A stretch of 6,416 nt of DNA from positions 1 through 6,416 of the forward strand of contig JAIRXX010000381.1 of NCBI GenBank assembly GCA_031268065.1. Direction: 5' to 3'. This document shows positions 1 to 6,416 of the stretch, piece by piece. The notes beneath the pieces were generated by a model. That model was not told the DNA's origin and ran no database searches. It saw only the letters and a program-made list of their open reading frames with translations. Numbering within the stretch: position 1 is the first letter of the stretch; every line of letters starts with the position of its first letter. The position numbers and the translations under genes are program-made. Source of the stretch: Propionibacteriaceae bacterium. GTDB lineage: Bacteria; Actinomycetota; Actinomycetes; Propionibacteriales; Propionibacteriaceae.

Positions 1-554
1 ACTGGTATTCCATCCAGCACGCAGTCGGAGTCGGCTGCGCCGCCGGAGGGGTGCTCTGGGGAAGCCTGGATGCTCCACTGGCCCAATTTGGAGCATGGCA
101 GACCGGGAAGTGGGCCACAACCCTCCATGCTCCGCGCGGAATGGTGTCGAGTTGGCTGATGAACAACTTGCACTTCACAAATTTTCAGTCGGTTCAGGAG
201 GGCAGCGGGCGCTACCGGTACCAATTCGAATTGCTGGACGAGGCGCCCAACCATGCTCAGGTGCGGGCGTACGGCAGGCAGATGCTCCAGCCGCTGCAAG
301 CCAGAGTTGTTGAGAATGCTCCAGATTGGGACCAGACGTCTGGGTTCTGGGTGGAGCCGCCATCGGTGCTGGCGGAACCGCGAATCGACGCCGCTGGCGG
401 TGTAAATATTAGGCTGCGCAACGTCACCGGCGAGCCGGTTACGGCAACGGTCGGCTTTACCCTGCCGGGCGACCTCCCTGACTCGCCCACCCGGCGAGAG
501 AGCCGCCTGCAGCTGCCCGCATTTGGTGTCGGCCAGGTGAAGTGGCAGGGATAG
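1..554 (+). CDS. GH38-like alpha-mannosidase, C-terminal part (5' end outside window)
   Basis: The reading frame is open from the left edge (first full codon at base 3) to the TAG at 552-554, giving 183 C-terminal residues. A GTG at 51 lies inside the frame but is not the start, because the preceding codons (WYSIQHAVGVGC...) continue the same fold. The stretch with SLDAPLAQFG, then SSWLMNN and HFTNFQSVQEG, then YRYQFELL resembles the C-terminal beta-domain of GH38 glycosidases, where a 'LDAPLVQFG...NHWxTNF...QEG...FRY' series is familiar. A final beta-sandwich contains LRNVTGEPV. GH38 enzymes are retaining, metal-dependent exo-alpha-mannosidases; the catalytic N-terminal domain, with its zinc ligands and nucleophile, is not in the window, so activity cannot be judged. 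The next gene starts 2 bases after the stop, so the two are probably co-transcribed. Family assignment rests on remembered motifs. Alternative: a GH38-type protein with a different specificity. Confidence 0.75.
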   Translation, partial: WYSIQHAVGVGCAAGGVLWGSLDAPLAQFGAWQTGKWATTLHAPRGMVSSWLMNNLHFTNFQSVQEGSGRYRYQFELLDEAPNHAQVRAYGRQMLQPLQARVVENAPDWDQTSGFWVEPPSVLAEPRIDAAGGVNIRLRNVTGEPVTATVGFTLPGDLPDSPTRRESRLQLPAFGVGQVKWQG

Positions 555-559
555 CGATG
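548..559 (+). promoter_or_regulatory. Ribosome-binding site that decides the start of the GH2 gene
   Basis: The purine run GGGA (548-551) lies 5 bases before ATG 557-559. A GTG at 542-544, in the same frame and overlapping the upstream gene by 13 bases, would add five residues (MAGIA). It has AGGTGA directly before it with almost no spacing, which is too close for normal ribosome loading. I therefore prefer the ATG. Confidence 0.55.
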
Positions 560-3244
560 GCGGATTTCCTTTCGGTGCCGCTGCGGGGCCGCTGGTGGCT
601 GCGCGAGGCTTTGGGGGAGACTTGGCGCTGGTGGCTGCGCTCCCAATTGCCGCAATCGGACGCGCCCAAGCCACTCAGCCCCGGCGAGGTGTCCGCGCTG
701 AACAGTGTCGGCGGCGCGGAGGCCTCCGCTGGCAATAGCCCAGGTTGGATCGCTGCCCAGGTGCCGGGTTCGGTGATTGGCGATTTGGTCAAAGCCGGTG
801 AATTGCCTGAACCCCGCCATGACCGGGATTCCCGCTGCTGCGAATGGACAGCTGCCCGGCATTGGGTTTACCGGCGTCGAATCGAATTTGACGACGGCGC
901 TTTGGCATTGCTGCGTTCTGGGGCGCGGGCGCAGTTGGTCTTCGAGGGCGTCGATCCGTCCGCCCGGGTCTTCATCGACCGCGAACCGGTTGGAGAACTA
1001 TCCGGGCCTTTCGGAACGCAGTCGCTGGACATCACCGACCGACTGGACAAAGCCGATCTGGCCGCTGGAGCAGACCTCGCGGTGGTGGTCGCCCCGGTGC
1101 CACCTGGCGAGCCGCAGGTTGGCCGCACCGATCAGGTTTCGACGCATTCCCCACGGATGAATTACGGCTGGGACTTCTGCCCGCGATTCCCGCATCAGGG
1201 CCTGTGGCGACCGGTTCGCTTGGAAATCGGAGTGCTGCTGCGCGAAGCGGGATTCGCAGTCGGCTTAGAGCAGGGCCTAGGCGTGGTGGAATTCTCCGCC
1301 CAGTGCGCGTCGCCGATTCCGACCGGGCTATCGCTTGAGGCCAGCCTGCCGGGCCGAACTTATCGCGCCGCGCTGTCAATATCCCCGAATGGCGAAGTCC
1401 GGGGAAGTTTGGCGCTGCCCGATGTCCCACTCTGGCATCCTTGGGGATTCGGCGGGCAGACGCTCATCCCGATCCGGGTTCTGGCCGGGGACGGCACGGT
1501 GCTGATCGAGAAAGCAACCGGCTTCCGCAGCTTGGAATGGCGGCGAAATCCGGGCAGTGAGCCTGGATCGCTGCCCTACACAGTCTTCGTGAATGGGCGG
1601 CGGATTCCCGGAAACGGATACAACTGGGTGCCGGTGGACGCCCAACACGGGGCCGTCAGCCAGGAGAAGCTAGCGCAGCTGCTCCGGCTCGCCAAGGCGG
1701 CGAACGGACGGTTGCTGCGGGTCTGGGGCGGGGGGCTGCTGGAGACCCCGGACTTCTACTCGCTCTGTGACCAGCTCGGGTTGCTGGTCTGGCAGGAATT
1801 CTCCCAATCGTCCTCGGGTATGCAGTCTGCGCCCAGCACCGCTCCAGCCTTCGTTGGGCTGATGCGCGCGGAGGCGACCCAGGCGGTCCGCGAGCGCGGG
1901 CACCACCCCAGCCTGGTGCTCTGGGACGGCGGCAACGAATTGCAAACCGAGCAGGGGCCGCTTCAGACTGGCCAATCGCCGGTGCTCCGGGCCTTGGCCG
2001 ATGAGGTGGCCAGGCTCGACCCCGGCAGCGGCTGGCTGCCGACCTCTCCCAGCGGGCGGTTCTTTGCCTTTGACCCGGCGAACAGCGCCGTCGATCCGGG
2101 CGGCAGCCACGACGTCCACGGCCCCTGGGAGCATCAGGGGCTAGCTGAGCACGCCGCTTTCCACAACAAAGCGTCCGCCCTCGCCCATACTGAATTCGGG
2201 GCGGAGGCGATGTCCTCAGCCCGGCAGTTGGCCGCGCTGATACCGGAGGAGAAACGCTGGCCTCCCACCCGTGCCAACGCCAGTTACCGCCACTTGGGAC
2301 AGTGGTGGAACAACGCCGAATTGGTTGACGCCGCTTTCGGCAACACGGTCTTGCGGGACACCCCCGCCAACCCCGCCGAGCTTGACGCCGCCTTGGAGCG
2401 CTGTCGCCGGGGATCGCAATTGCTGCAGGCGACCGGTCTGGGATACGCCGTCGAGGCTGACCGGCGTCGCAGTCCGCGTTGCTCGCTGGTGCTGCCCTGG
2501 CAATTGAACGAATCCTTCCCGAACGCCTGGTGTACGGCGCTGGTCGATTTCTGCGGAGACGCCAAACCGGCGCTGTGGCAAGTGGCCAAAGCATTCGCCG
2601 CCTGCCGGGTGAGCCTGGCCGTGCCCCGCGACGTCTGGGCCGGGGAGTCGCGGCTCAGCGCCGAGGCCTGGCTGTGGGACGAGGAAGGGTTCCACAGCTG
2701 TGGGCCAACGGCGGTGGTGCTGCGGCTGCGTAACCTTGCCGGGACGGAATTGGCCAGTACACGCGAGAGCATCCCGACTTGGGATGGCAGTCCGGCCAAG
2801 GTGCTCGCCCTGGAAGTGGCGAATGATCCAGCCCTGCCCGAATTGCTGCTTTGGGAGGCTGAATGGCTGTCCGCCGAGGGTATCCGGATCGACCTTGCCC
2901 GGAGGCCGCTTGGCACCGGCACCCACTGGGGGGCGCTGCTGGGCGACCCGGCTTTCCAAACCAGCCCAGCGGAGGTGGAACTGGCTTGCCAGCAGTGCTC
3001 AGACGGCTGGCAACTCCAACTGTCTAATCTCGGCCTAGTCGCCCTGGTCGGCTTGCGGGTCTGCGATGCGCGTCCGTTTGGCGCTCCCGGTTTTCTCACC
3101 GCGCCCACAGACCCGGAGCCGCTGTTGCCAGCGGAAAGCCGTCAGATCTTCTGCCAGCAGACCGAGGCGGCCAGCGCCGGGCTTGCCGTCTCAATTGACT
3201 GGGCGAACAATTCCGGCCCACCAATCCGCCACGTAATCGAGTGA
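557..3244 (+). CDS. GH2 beta-mannosidase-like glycosidase
   Basis: This is a cytoplasmic exo-beta-glycosidase of about 895 residues; no signal peptide is visible. It should remove non-reducing-end beta-mannose, or a related sugar, by the retaining mechanism. Domains, numbered from ATG 557: a sugar-binding jelly roll (about 1-220) with VPGSV at 69-73, LVFEGVDPSARVFI, and the closing WDF...QGLWRPVRLE from W205; an Ig-like domain (about 220-320); a TIM barrel (about 320-670) with RVWGGG at 388-393, WQEF at 412-415, the acid/base in GGNE (E461), the nucleophile in TEFG (E546), and PWQLNES around W648; and C-terminal beta-domains. The E461-E546 spacing of 85 fits GH2 mannosidases. The sequence after WQEF (SQSSSG) differs from the 'WQDFMFAC' type of well-known beta-mannosidases, so substrate preference is open. 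The N-terminus carries an extra segment of roughly 30-40 residues before the VPGSV block. The gene sits 2 bases after the GH38-like gene and 18 before the GH1 gene. Other GH2 exo-activities remain possible. Confidence 0.88.
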   Translation: MADFLSVPLRGRWWLREALGETWRWWLRSQLPQSDAPKPLSPGEVSALNSVGGAEASAGNSPGWIAAQVPGSVIGDLVKAGELPEPRHDRDSRCCEWTAARHWVYRRRIEFDDGALALLRSGARAQLVFEGVDPSARVFIDREPVGELSGPFGTQSLDITDRLDKADLAAGADLAVVVAPVPPGEPQVGRTDQVSTHSPRMNYGWDFCPRFPHQGLWRPVRLEIGVLLREAGFAVGLEQGLGVVEFSAQCASPIPTGLSLEASLPGRTYRAALSISPNGEVRGSLALPDVPLWHPWGFGGQTLIPIRVLAGDGTVLIEKATGFRSLEWRRNPGSEPGSLPYTVFVNGRRIPGNGYNWVPVDAQHGAVSQEKLAQLLRLAKAANGRLLRVWGGGLLETPDFYSLCDQLGLLVWQEFSQSSSGMQSAPSTAPAFVGLMRAEATQAVRERGHHPSLVLWDGGNELQTEQGPLQTGQSPVLRALADEVARLDPGSGWLPTSPSGRFFAFDPANSAVDPGGSHDVHGPWEHQGLAEHAAFHNKASALAHTEFGAEAMSSARQLAALIPEEKRWPPTRANASYRHLGQWWNNAELVDAAFGNTVLRDTPANPAELDAALERCRRGSQLLQATGLGYAVEADRRRSPRCSLVLPWQLNESFPNAWCTALVDFCGDAKPALWQVAKAFAACRVSLAVPRDVWAGESRLSAEAWLWDEEGFHSCGPTAVVLRLRNLAGTELASTRESIPTWDGSPAKVLALEVANDPALPELLLWEAEWLSAEGIRIDLARRPLGTGTHWGALLGDPAFQTSPAEVELACQQCSDGWQLQLSNLGLVALVGLRVCDARPFGAPGFLTAPTDPEPLLPAESRQIFCQQTEAASAGLAVSIDWANNSGPPIRHVIE

Positions 3245-3250
3245 GAACAA

Positions 3251-3262
3251 GAAAGGCTGAAC
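3251..3262 (+). promoter_or_regulatory. Ribosome-binding site of the GH1 gene
   Basis: In the 18-base spacer after the GH2 stop (TGA 3242-3244), GAAAGG at 3251-3256 lies 6 bases before ATG 3263. This supports that start and translation from a shared transcript. The spacer has no room for a promoter or terminator. Confidence 0.6.
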
Positions 3263-4687
3263 ATGACCCAATCCGCATCCGCTTTCCCCGCAGGCTTCCT
3301 CTGGGGGGCGGCGACTTCCGCCTACCAGATAGAGGGTTCCCGGAACGCCGATGGCACCGGCGTCTCAATTTGGGATGTCTTCGGCAAACGCCCAGACGTC
3401 GTGGAGGGCGGAGGAGACGGCAGCCTGGCCTGCGACTCGTATCGCCGTTGGCGCGACGATATCGAATTGCTGCAGGCTATCGGCTTGAACGCATACCGCT
3501 TCTCGACCGGCTGGTCCAGGGTGATGCCCGACGGTGTGGGAGCGGCGAACCAGCTCGCCCTCGACCACTATGACCGGCAGGTAGACGCGCTGCTGGAGGC
3601 CGGGATCACCCCGCTCATCACCCTCAACCACTGGGACATGCCACAGGCGCTGATGCGTTCTGCGACCGATGGCGGATGGCTGTCCCGCAGCACAGCGGAA
3701 GCTTTCGCCCAATACGCCGACGCGGTGACGGCCAGACTCGGTGACCGGGTAAACCGCTGGATCACCCAATGCGAGCCTTGGATCGTCCAACTGCTCGGCT
3801 ACCAGGTTGGATTGCACGCCCCCGGCATCAAAGATTTGGCCCGCTCGGTGATCGCCGGACACCATGTGCTGCTGGGGCACGGACTGGCCGTCGATGTGAT
3901 TGGCGCCAACGTCGCTGACGCCCAGATCGGCGTGGCGTTATCGCTGTTCCCCTGCACTCCAGCTTCCGATTCCGAGGCCGATGCCCGCGCCGCGCGTGGT
4001 TCCGACGGCTATGTGAACCGCTGGTACTTAGACCCGCTCACCGGGCGCGGCTATCCCGCCGACACCCGTGCGCTCTGGGAAGAGATCGTCGAACGTGAGC
4101 GGGGCGGCTTCAGCTTGGACGAGGTGATTCTGCCCGGTGACGAGGAGATCATCGGGCGGCGGCTCGATTTCATCGGGGTCAACTACTACACCCGCCGAGT
4201 CTGCGCGGCGGCTGATGTTGGCCCGGACCGCGCGTTTCCCTGGGCGGTGGTAGGCCCCAACGGCGATGTCGCCCGTTCAGACGAGGGTTGGGAAATCGTC
4301 CCGGACCAGTTGTGCCAATTGCTGCTCCGCCTCGACCGGGACTACGACCACCGCCCGCTCATCGTCACCGAGAATGGCGCGGTGTTCTGCGACACCCCCA
4401 TGCACGACAAACTGGTGCATGACAATCGCCGGATCGCCTTTATCAGGTCGCATCTGCAGGCGGTGGCAGCGGCGATCAGCCAAGGGGCGACGGTGCTGGG
4501 CTATATGCATTGGTCGCTGCTGGACAATTTTGAATGGGCCTTGGGCTACCGGCCCCGTTTCGGGCTTACCTACGTGGATTACGCGACCGGCCGGCGCACT
4601 CTGAAAGATTCCGCCCACTTCTACGGCGAAATCGCCCGGACCGGGGTGATCCCAGACCGCGATCCGGCGATCATTCCGTACGGGTAG
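3263..4687 (+). CDS. GH1 beta-glucosidase family protein with atypical TQCEP acid/base motif
   Basis: This is a complete 474-residue GH1 protein, of normal length for bacterial enzymes, forming a single TIM barrel with no signal peptide. The family hydrolyses terminal beta-glucosides, beta-galactosides and related beta-glycosides with retention. Visible signatures: FPAGFLWGAATSAYQIEG (Q22 binds the -1 sugar), NHWDMP (H123), TQCEPW (acid/base E171), NYYTRR, VTENG (nucleophile E370), and W417 with NFEW (E424, W425), the sugar-binding pair of enzymes acting on unphosphorylated glycosides. The Ser/Lys/Tyr set of 6-phospho-beta-glycosidases is not apparent, so a PTS-linked role is unlikely. The residue before the acid/base is normally Asn (TFNEP or TLNEP), which contacts the 2-hydroxyl of the sugar; here it is Cys170, with Gln169 in place of the usual hydrophobic residue. 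Such a change could alter the preference at C2 or lower activity. The start follows a good ribosome-binding site. Family placement is secure; specificity is not. Confidence 0.93.
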   Translation: MTQSASAFPAGFLWGAATSAYQIEGSRNADGTGVSIWDVFGKRPDVVEGGGDGSLACDSYRRWRDDIELLQAIGLNAYRFSTGWSRVMPDGVGAANQLALDHYDRQVDALLEAGITPLITLNHWDMPQALMRSATDGGWLSRSTAEAFAQYADAVTARLGDRVNRWITQCEPWIVQLLGYQVGLHAPGIKDLARSVIAGHHVLLGHGLAVDVIGANVADAQIGVALSLFPCTPASDSEADARAARGSDGYVNRWYLDPLTGRGYPADTRALWEEIVERERGGFSLDEVILPGDEEIIGRRLDFIGVNYYTRRVCAAADVGPDRAFPWAVVGPNGDVARSDEGWEIVPDQLCQLLLRLDRDYDHRPLIVTENGAVFCDTPMHDKLVHDNRRIAFIRSHLQAVAAAISQGATVLGYMHWSLLDNFEWALGYRPRFGLTYVDYATGRRTLKDSAHFYGEIARTGVIPDRDPAIIPYG

Positions 4688-4730
4688 CCAGCCGTGCGCC
4701 ATGCTAAGCAGCAGTGGAATGGGAGGGGAC
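4688..4730 (+). promoter_or_regulatory. 43-base spacer with ribosome-binding site of the GH36-like gene
   Basis: The run GGGAGGGG (4721-4728) lies directly upstream of ATG 4731; its GGAGG core (4722-4726) is 4 bases from the ATG. An in-frame ATG at 4719 would add four residues (MGGD), but it overlaps this purine run and has no clear ribosome-binding site of its own. I see no stable hairpin with a T-run, so no intrinsic terminator, and no convincing -35/-10 pair. Read-through from the GH1 gene is the simplest reading. Confidence 0.55.
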
Positions 4731-6416
4731 ATGTGCGTCCAAGTGGTTGAACAGCCCAGCGGGTGGCTGGTGCTGGCAGCGGGTTACCGTTTGGAGGTCA
4801 GCCGGAGCCAGCCTCGGGCCAGCCTCGCTGACGGCGGCGGGAGGGCTTGGACCGCCGTCTGCCTGGATGCTGGCGTCAACACTGTCGGGGCCGCCGATGA
4901 GACGCTTCTTCCGGCGGGTGAGACCGAGCTGATGTCGTTCGACTCCGGGCAAGCGCTGTTTCGGCGCGAGCGGGCTAGTTCGGCCTGGGAGCATTCCGCT
5001 GTCTGGCTGCGCTGCGGCCCGGATCGGGTCTCGCTGTGGGTGGAGGTCGAATCGGAAGAGCCGAAGCGGATCAGCGACGTCACCTTGGCCGGTGGCCGCG
5101 CGGTGCGTCCCAACCAGGCGAGCGGGGAATTCCGCTCCCGGATAGATTTCTCGGCGCTCTTCCTGCCGGTGCCCACCGAGCCGGTGCAGGTGATCCGGCC
5201 ATCCGCGTCGGCTGGACGGCTGGGGGTGGTCGGCGATGCCGAGCCGGGGCGTTTGCACGGAATTTTCTCCCCGCCGCCGCTGGTCTTCGGTTTTGGCCGG
5301 GTGCCGCCCGGAGTCGGGGCCGAAATACGCGACGACGGCTCGGGTTGGCTGGCGGCGGCGCTGGCCGCCCCGGTGGACGAGCTGACTTTCACCAGCGCCA
5401 GTTACGAGCCGCTGGATGGCGGCTGGTGGCTGCGGCTGTGCTACGAGGGCCACACGGAACGTTCATCGTGGAAAAGTCCGGCTCTGGTCCTCGCCCCGGC
5501 AGGCGGCGTTTGGGAAGTGCTCGACCGCTACCGCGAGTTGGCTGGCCCCAATCGAGGGGCGAAGCTGGTGGAACGATGGTGGCTGGAGCCGATCTTCTGC
5601 GGATGGGGGGCGCAATGCGCGCTCTCGGAGCAGCGGGCGGCTGTGGAATCACCCGGACTGGTCGGCGGCGCTCAGGCGCGCAAGGCCCCGGCGTTGGCCA
5701 GGCAAGAGCATTACGACCGCTGGCTGGCCAAGCTGGAGGCCAGCCAATTGCGTCCCGGAACCATCGTCATCGACGACAAATGGCAGGCCAGCTATGGCGG
5801 CGGCGAGCCGGATGAGGCTAAATGGCCCGACCTGCCCGGCTGGATTGCCGCCCGCCACCGGGAGGGGCAACGGGTGTTGCTCTGGTTCAAGGCCTGGGAC
5901 GCCGAGGGCATCCCCGAAGCTGAATGCGTCACTGACTCCGCAGGGCATCCGGTCACCGTCGATCCGAGCAATCCCACCTATCTGCGCAGGCTGGAGCGGA
6001 CGGTGCGGTGGATGCTGTCGCCCGACGGCTTGGATGCCGACGGCTTCAAGGTTGACTTCACCCAGCGCTCACCGTCTGGGTCGTCGCTGCGGCGGCACGG
6101 CCCAGAATGGGGGATCGCCGCGCTGCACCGGTTGCTGGGCACCATCTACCGGGCGGCCAAGGAGGCGAAGCCGGACGCGCTGGTCGTCACCCATGCGGTG
6201 AATCCGCTCTTCGCCGACGTCTGCGACATGGTTCGGCTGAACGACGTCCTGGGATTCGACTCATCAGGGCGGCCAGCGCCAGTGCGCGGGCAATTGGAAT
6301 TCCGCGCCGGGGTGGCCCGCCACAGCTTGCCCGGAATGCCGCTGGACACCGACCAGTGGCCGATGCCCAGCCGTGCCGAGTGTCTGGACTACTGCCGTGC
6401 CCTAGTGCAGCTGGGT
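4731..6416 (+). CDS. GH36-like (clan GH-D) TIM-barrel glycosidase, 3' end outside window
   Basis: An open frame of 562 codons runs from ATG 4731 to the right edge with no stop. Residues 1 to about 270 look like an all-beta N-terminal domain (many W, V and G, no signal peptide). A TIM barrel follows: EPIFCGWGAQC (C290, W292), VIDDKWQ (D348, D349, W351), LLWFKAW (W385, K387), then DGFKVDF with a likely nucleophile D442, and CDMVRLND with a likely acid/base D505 (D499 is the alternative). The KVDF motif and the roughly 63-residue gap to RLND parallel what I recall of Thermotoga alpha-galactosidase of GH36 (KIDF, then RIGPD). This suggests a retaining alpha-glycosidase, perhaps an alpha-galactosidase, acting in the cytoplasm. 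It may belong to a separate, little-studied branch: CGWGAQC and DDKWQ are not the classic GH36 signatures. GH31 is the main alternative. It lies 43 bases after the GH1 gene and is probably in the same operon. Confidence 0.8.
   Translation, partial: MCVQVVEQPSGWLVLAAGYRLEVSRSQPRASLADGGGRAWTAVCLDAGVNTVGAADETLLPAGETELMSFDSGQALFRRERASSAWEHSAVWLRCGPDRVSLWVEVESEEPKRISDVTLAGGRAVRPNQASGEFRSRIDFSALFLPVPTEPVQVIRPSASAGRLGVVGDAEPGRLHGIFSPPPLVFGFGRVPPGVGAEIRDDGSGWLAAALAAPVDELTFTSASYEPLDGGWWLRLCYEGHTERSSWKSPALVLAPAGGVWEVLDRYRELAGPNRGAKLVERWWLEPIFCGWGAQCALSEQRAAVESPGLVGGAQARKAPALARQEHYDRWLAKLEASQLRPGTIVIDDKWQASYGGGEPDEAKWPDLPGWIAARHREGQRVLLWFKAWDAEGIPEAECVTDSAGHPVTVDPSNPTYLRRLERTVRWMLSPDGLDADGFKVDFTQRSPSGSSLRRHGPEWGIAALHRLLGTIYRAAKEAKPDALVVTHAVNPLFADVCDMVRLNDVLGFDSSGRPAPVRGQLEFRAGVARHSLPGMPLDTDQWPMPSRAECLDYCRALVQLG

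Noticed and set aside
51..53. GTG 51 as the start of a short separate 167-residue gene
   Set aside because: The same frame is open to the left edge and the preceding residues continue the GH38 C-terminal domain, so this is the 3' end of a larger gene.
1656..2594. 312-codon open frame on the - strand inside the GH2 gene
   Set aside because: Its product is very rich in Arg, Pro and Ala with no recognisable domain, as expected for the antisense frame of a high-GC gene. The + strand frame carries clear GH2 motifs throughout.
2216..3108. Overlapping - strand open frames (2216-2959 and 2284-3108) in the 3' half of the GH2 gene
   Set aside because: Low-complexity composition, no motifs, and full overlap with a well-supported gene.
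4688..4730. Possible terminator or promoter in the largest spacer
   Set aside because: Only a tiny GCT/AGC-type palindrome is present, with no stable stem, T-run or convincing -35/-10 pair.
4704..5453. 249-codon - strand open frame across the GH1/GH36-like junction
   Set aside because: Composition is typical of an antisense shadow (Gln, Arg, Pro, Gly) and it overlaps the start of a gene with a good ribosome-binding site.
5036..6201. Two + strand open frames (5036-5815 and 5416-6201) in the right part
   Set aside because: They lie in other frames of the GH36-like gene, whose frame from 4731 is open for 562 codons and has coherent glycosidase motifs. The alternative products are Gly/Arg-rich or Ser/Pro/Arg-rich without a fold signature.

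Overview
The window is a stretch of a high-GC bacterial chromosome, most likely from an actinobacterium. By eye G+C is in the mid-60s percent, third codon positions are mostly G or C, and the spacers are very short. A TTA codon occurs near 3938, so the strict TTA avoidance of Streptomyces is not seen. I cannot name the genus. Almost every base is coding, all on the + strand.

Layout: (1) bases 1-554 hold the C-terminal part of a protein resembling GH38 alpha-mannosidases; its 5' end lies outside the window. (2) 557-3244 encodes a GH2 enzyme of the beta-mannosidase branch, with both catalytic glutamates present. (3) 3263-4687 encodes a complete GH1 beta-glycosidase with an unusual acid/base motif (TQCEP in place of TxNEP). 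(4) 4731-6416 is the start of a long open frame that runs off the right edge. It encodes a TIM-barrel glycosidase that I place near GH36 (clan GH-D) alpha-galactosidases; it looks like a poorly characterised branch. Spacers are 2, 18 and 43 bases, each downstream gene has a purine-rich ribosome-binding site, and I see no promoter or terminator between them. This is best read as one operon.

None of the three visible N-termini has a signal peptide, and no membrane segment is evident. The enzymes therefore probably act in the cytoplasm on imported oligosaccharides or glycosides. Together they would cover alpha-mannosyl, beta-mannosyl, beta-glucosyl/galactosyl and alpha-galactosyl (or related) linkages. 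Two substrate models fit in part: N-glycan or mannoprotein fragments (alpha- plus beta-mannosidase), or galactoglucomannan oligosaccharides (beta-mannosidase, beta-glucosidase, alpha-galactosidase). No transporter, regulator or endo-acting enzyme is in the window to decide between them. The most notable points are the Asn-to-Cys change beside the GH1 acid/base glutamate, the divergent GH36-like enzyme, and the non-canonical active-site loop of the GH2 enzyme. I found no RNA genes, mobile elements, CRISPR arrays or repeats.
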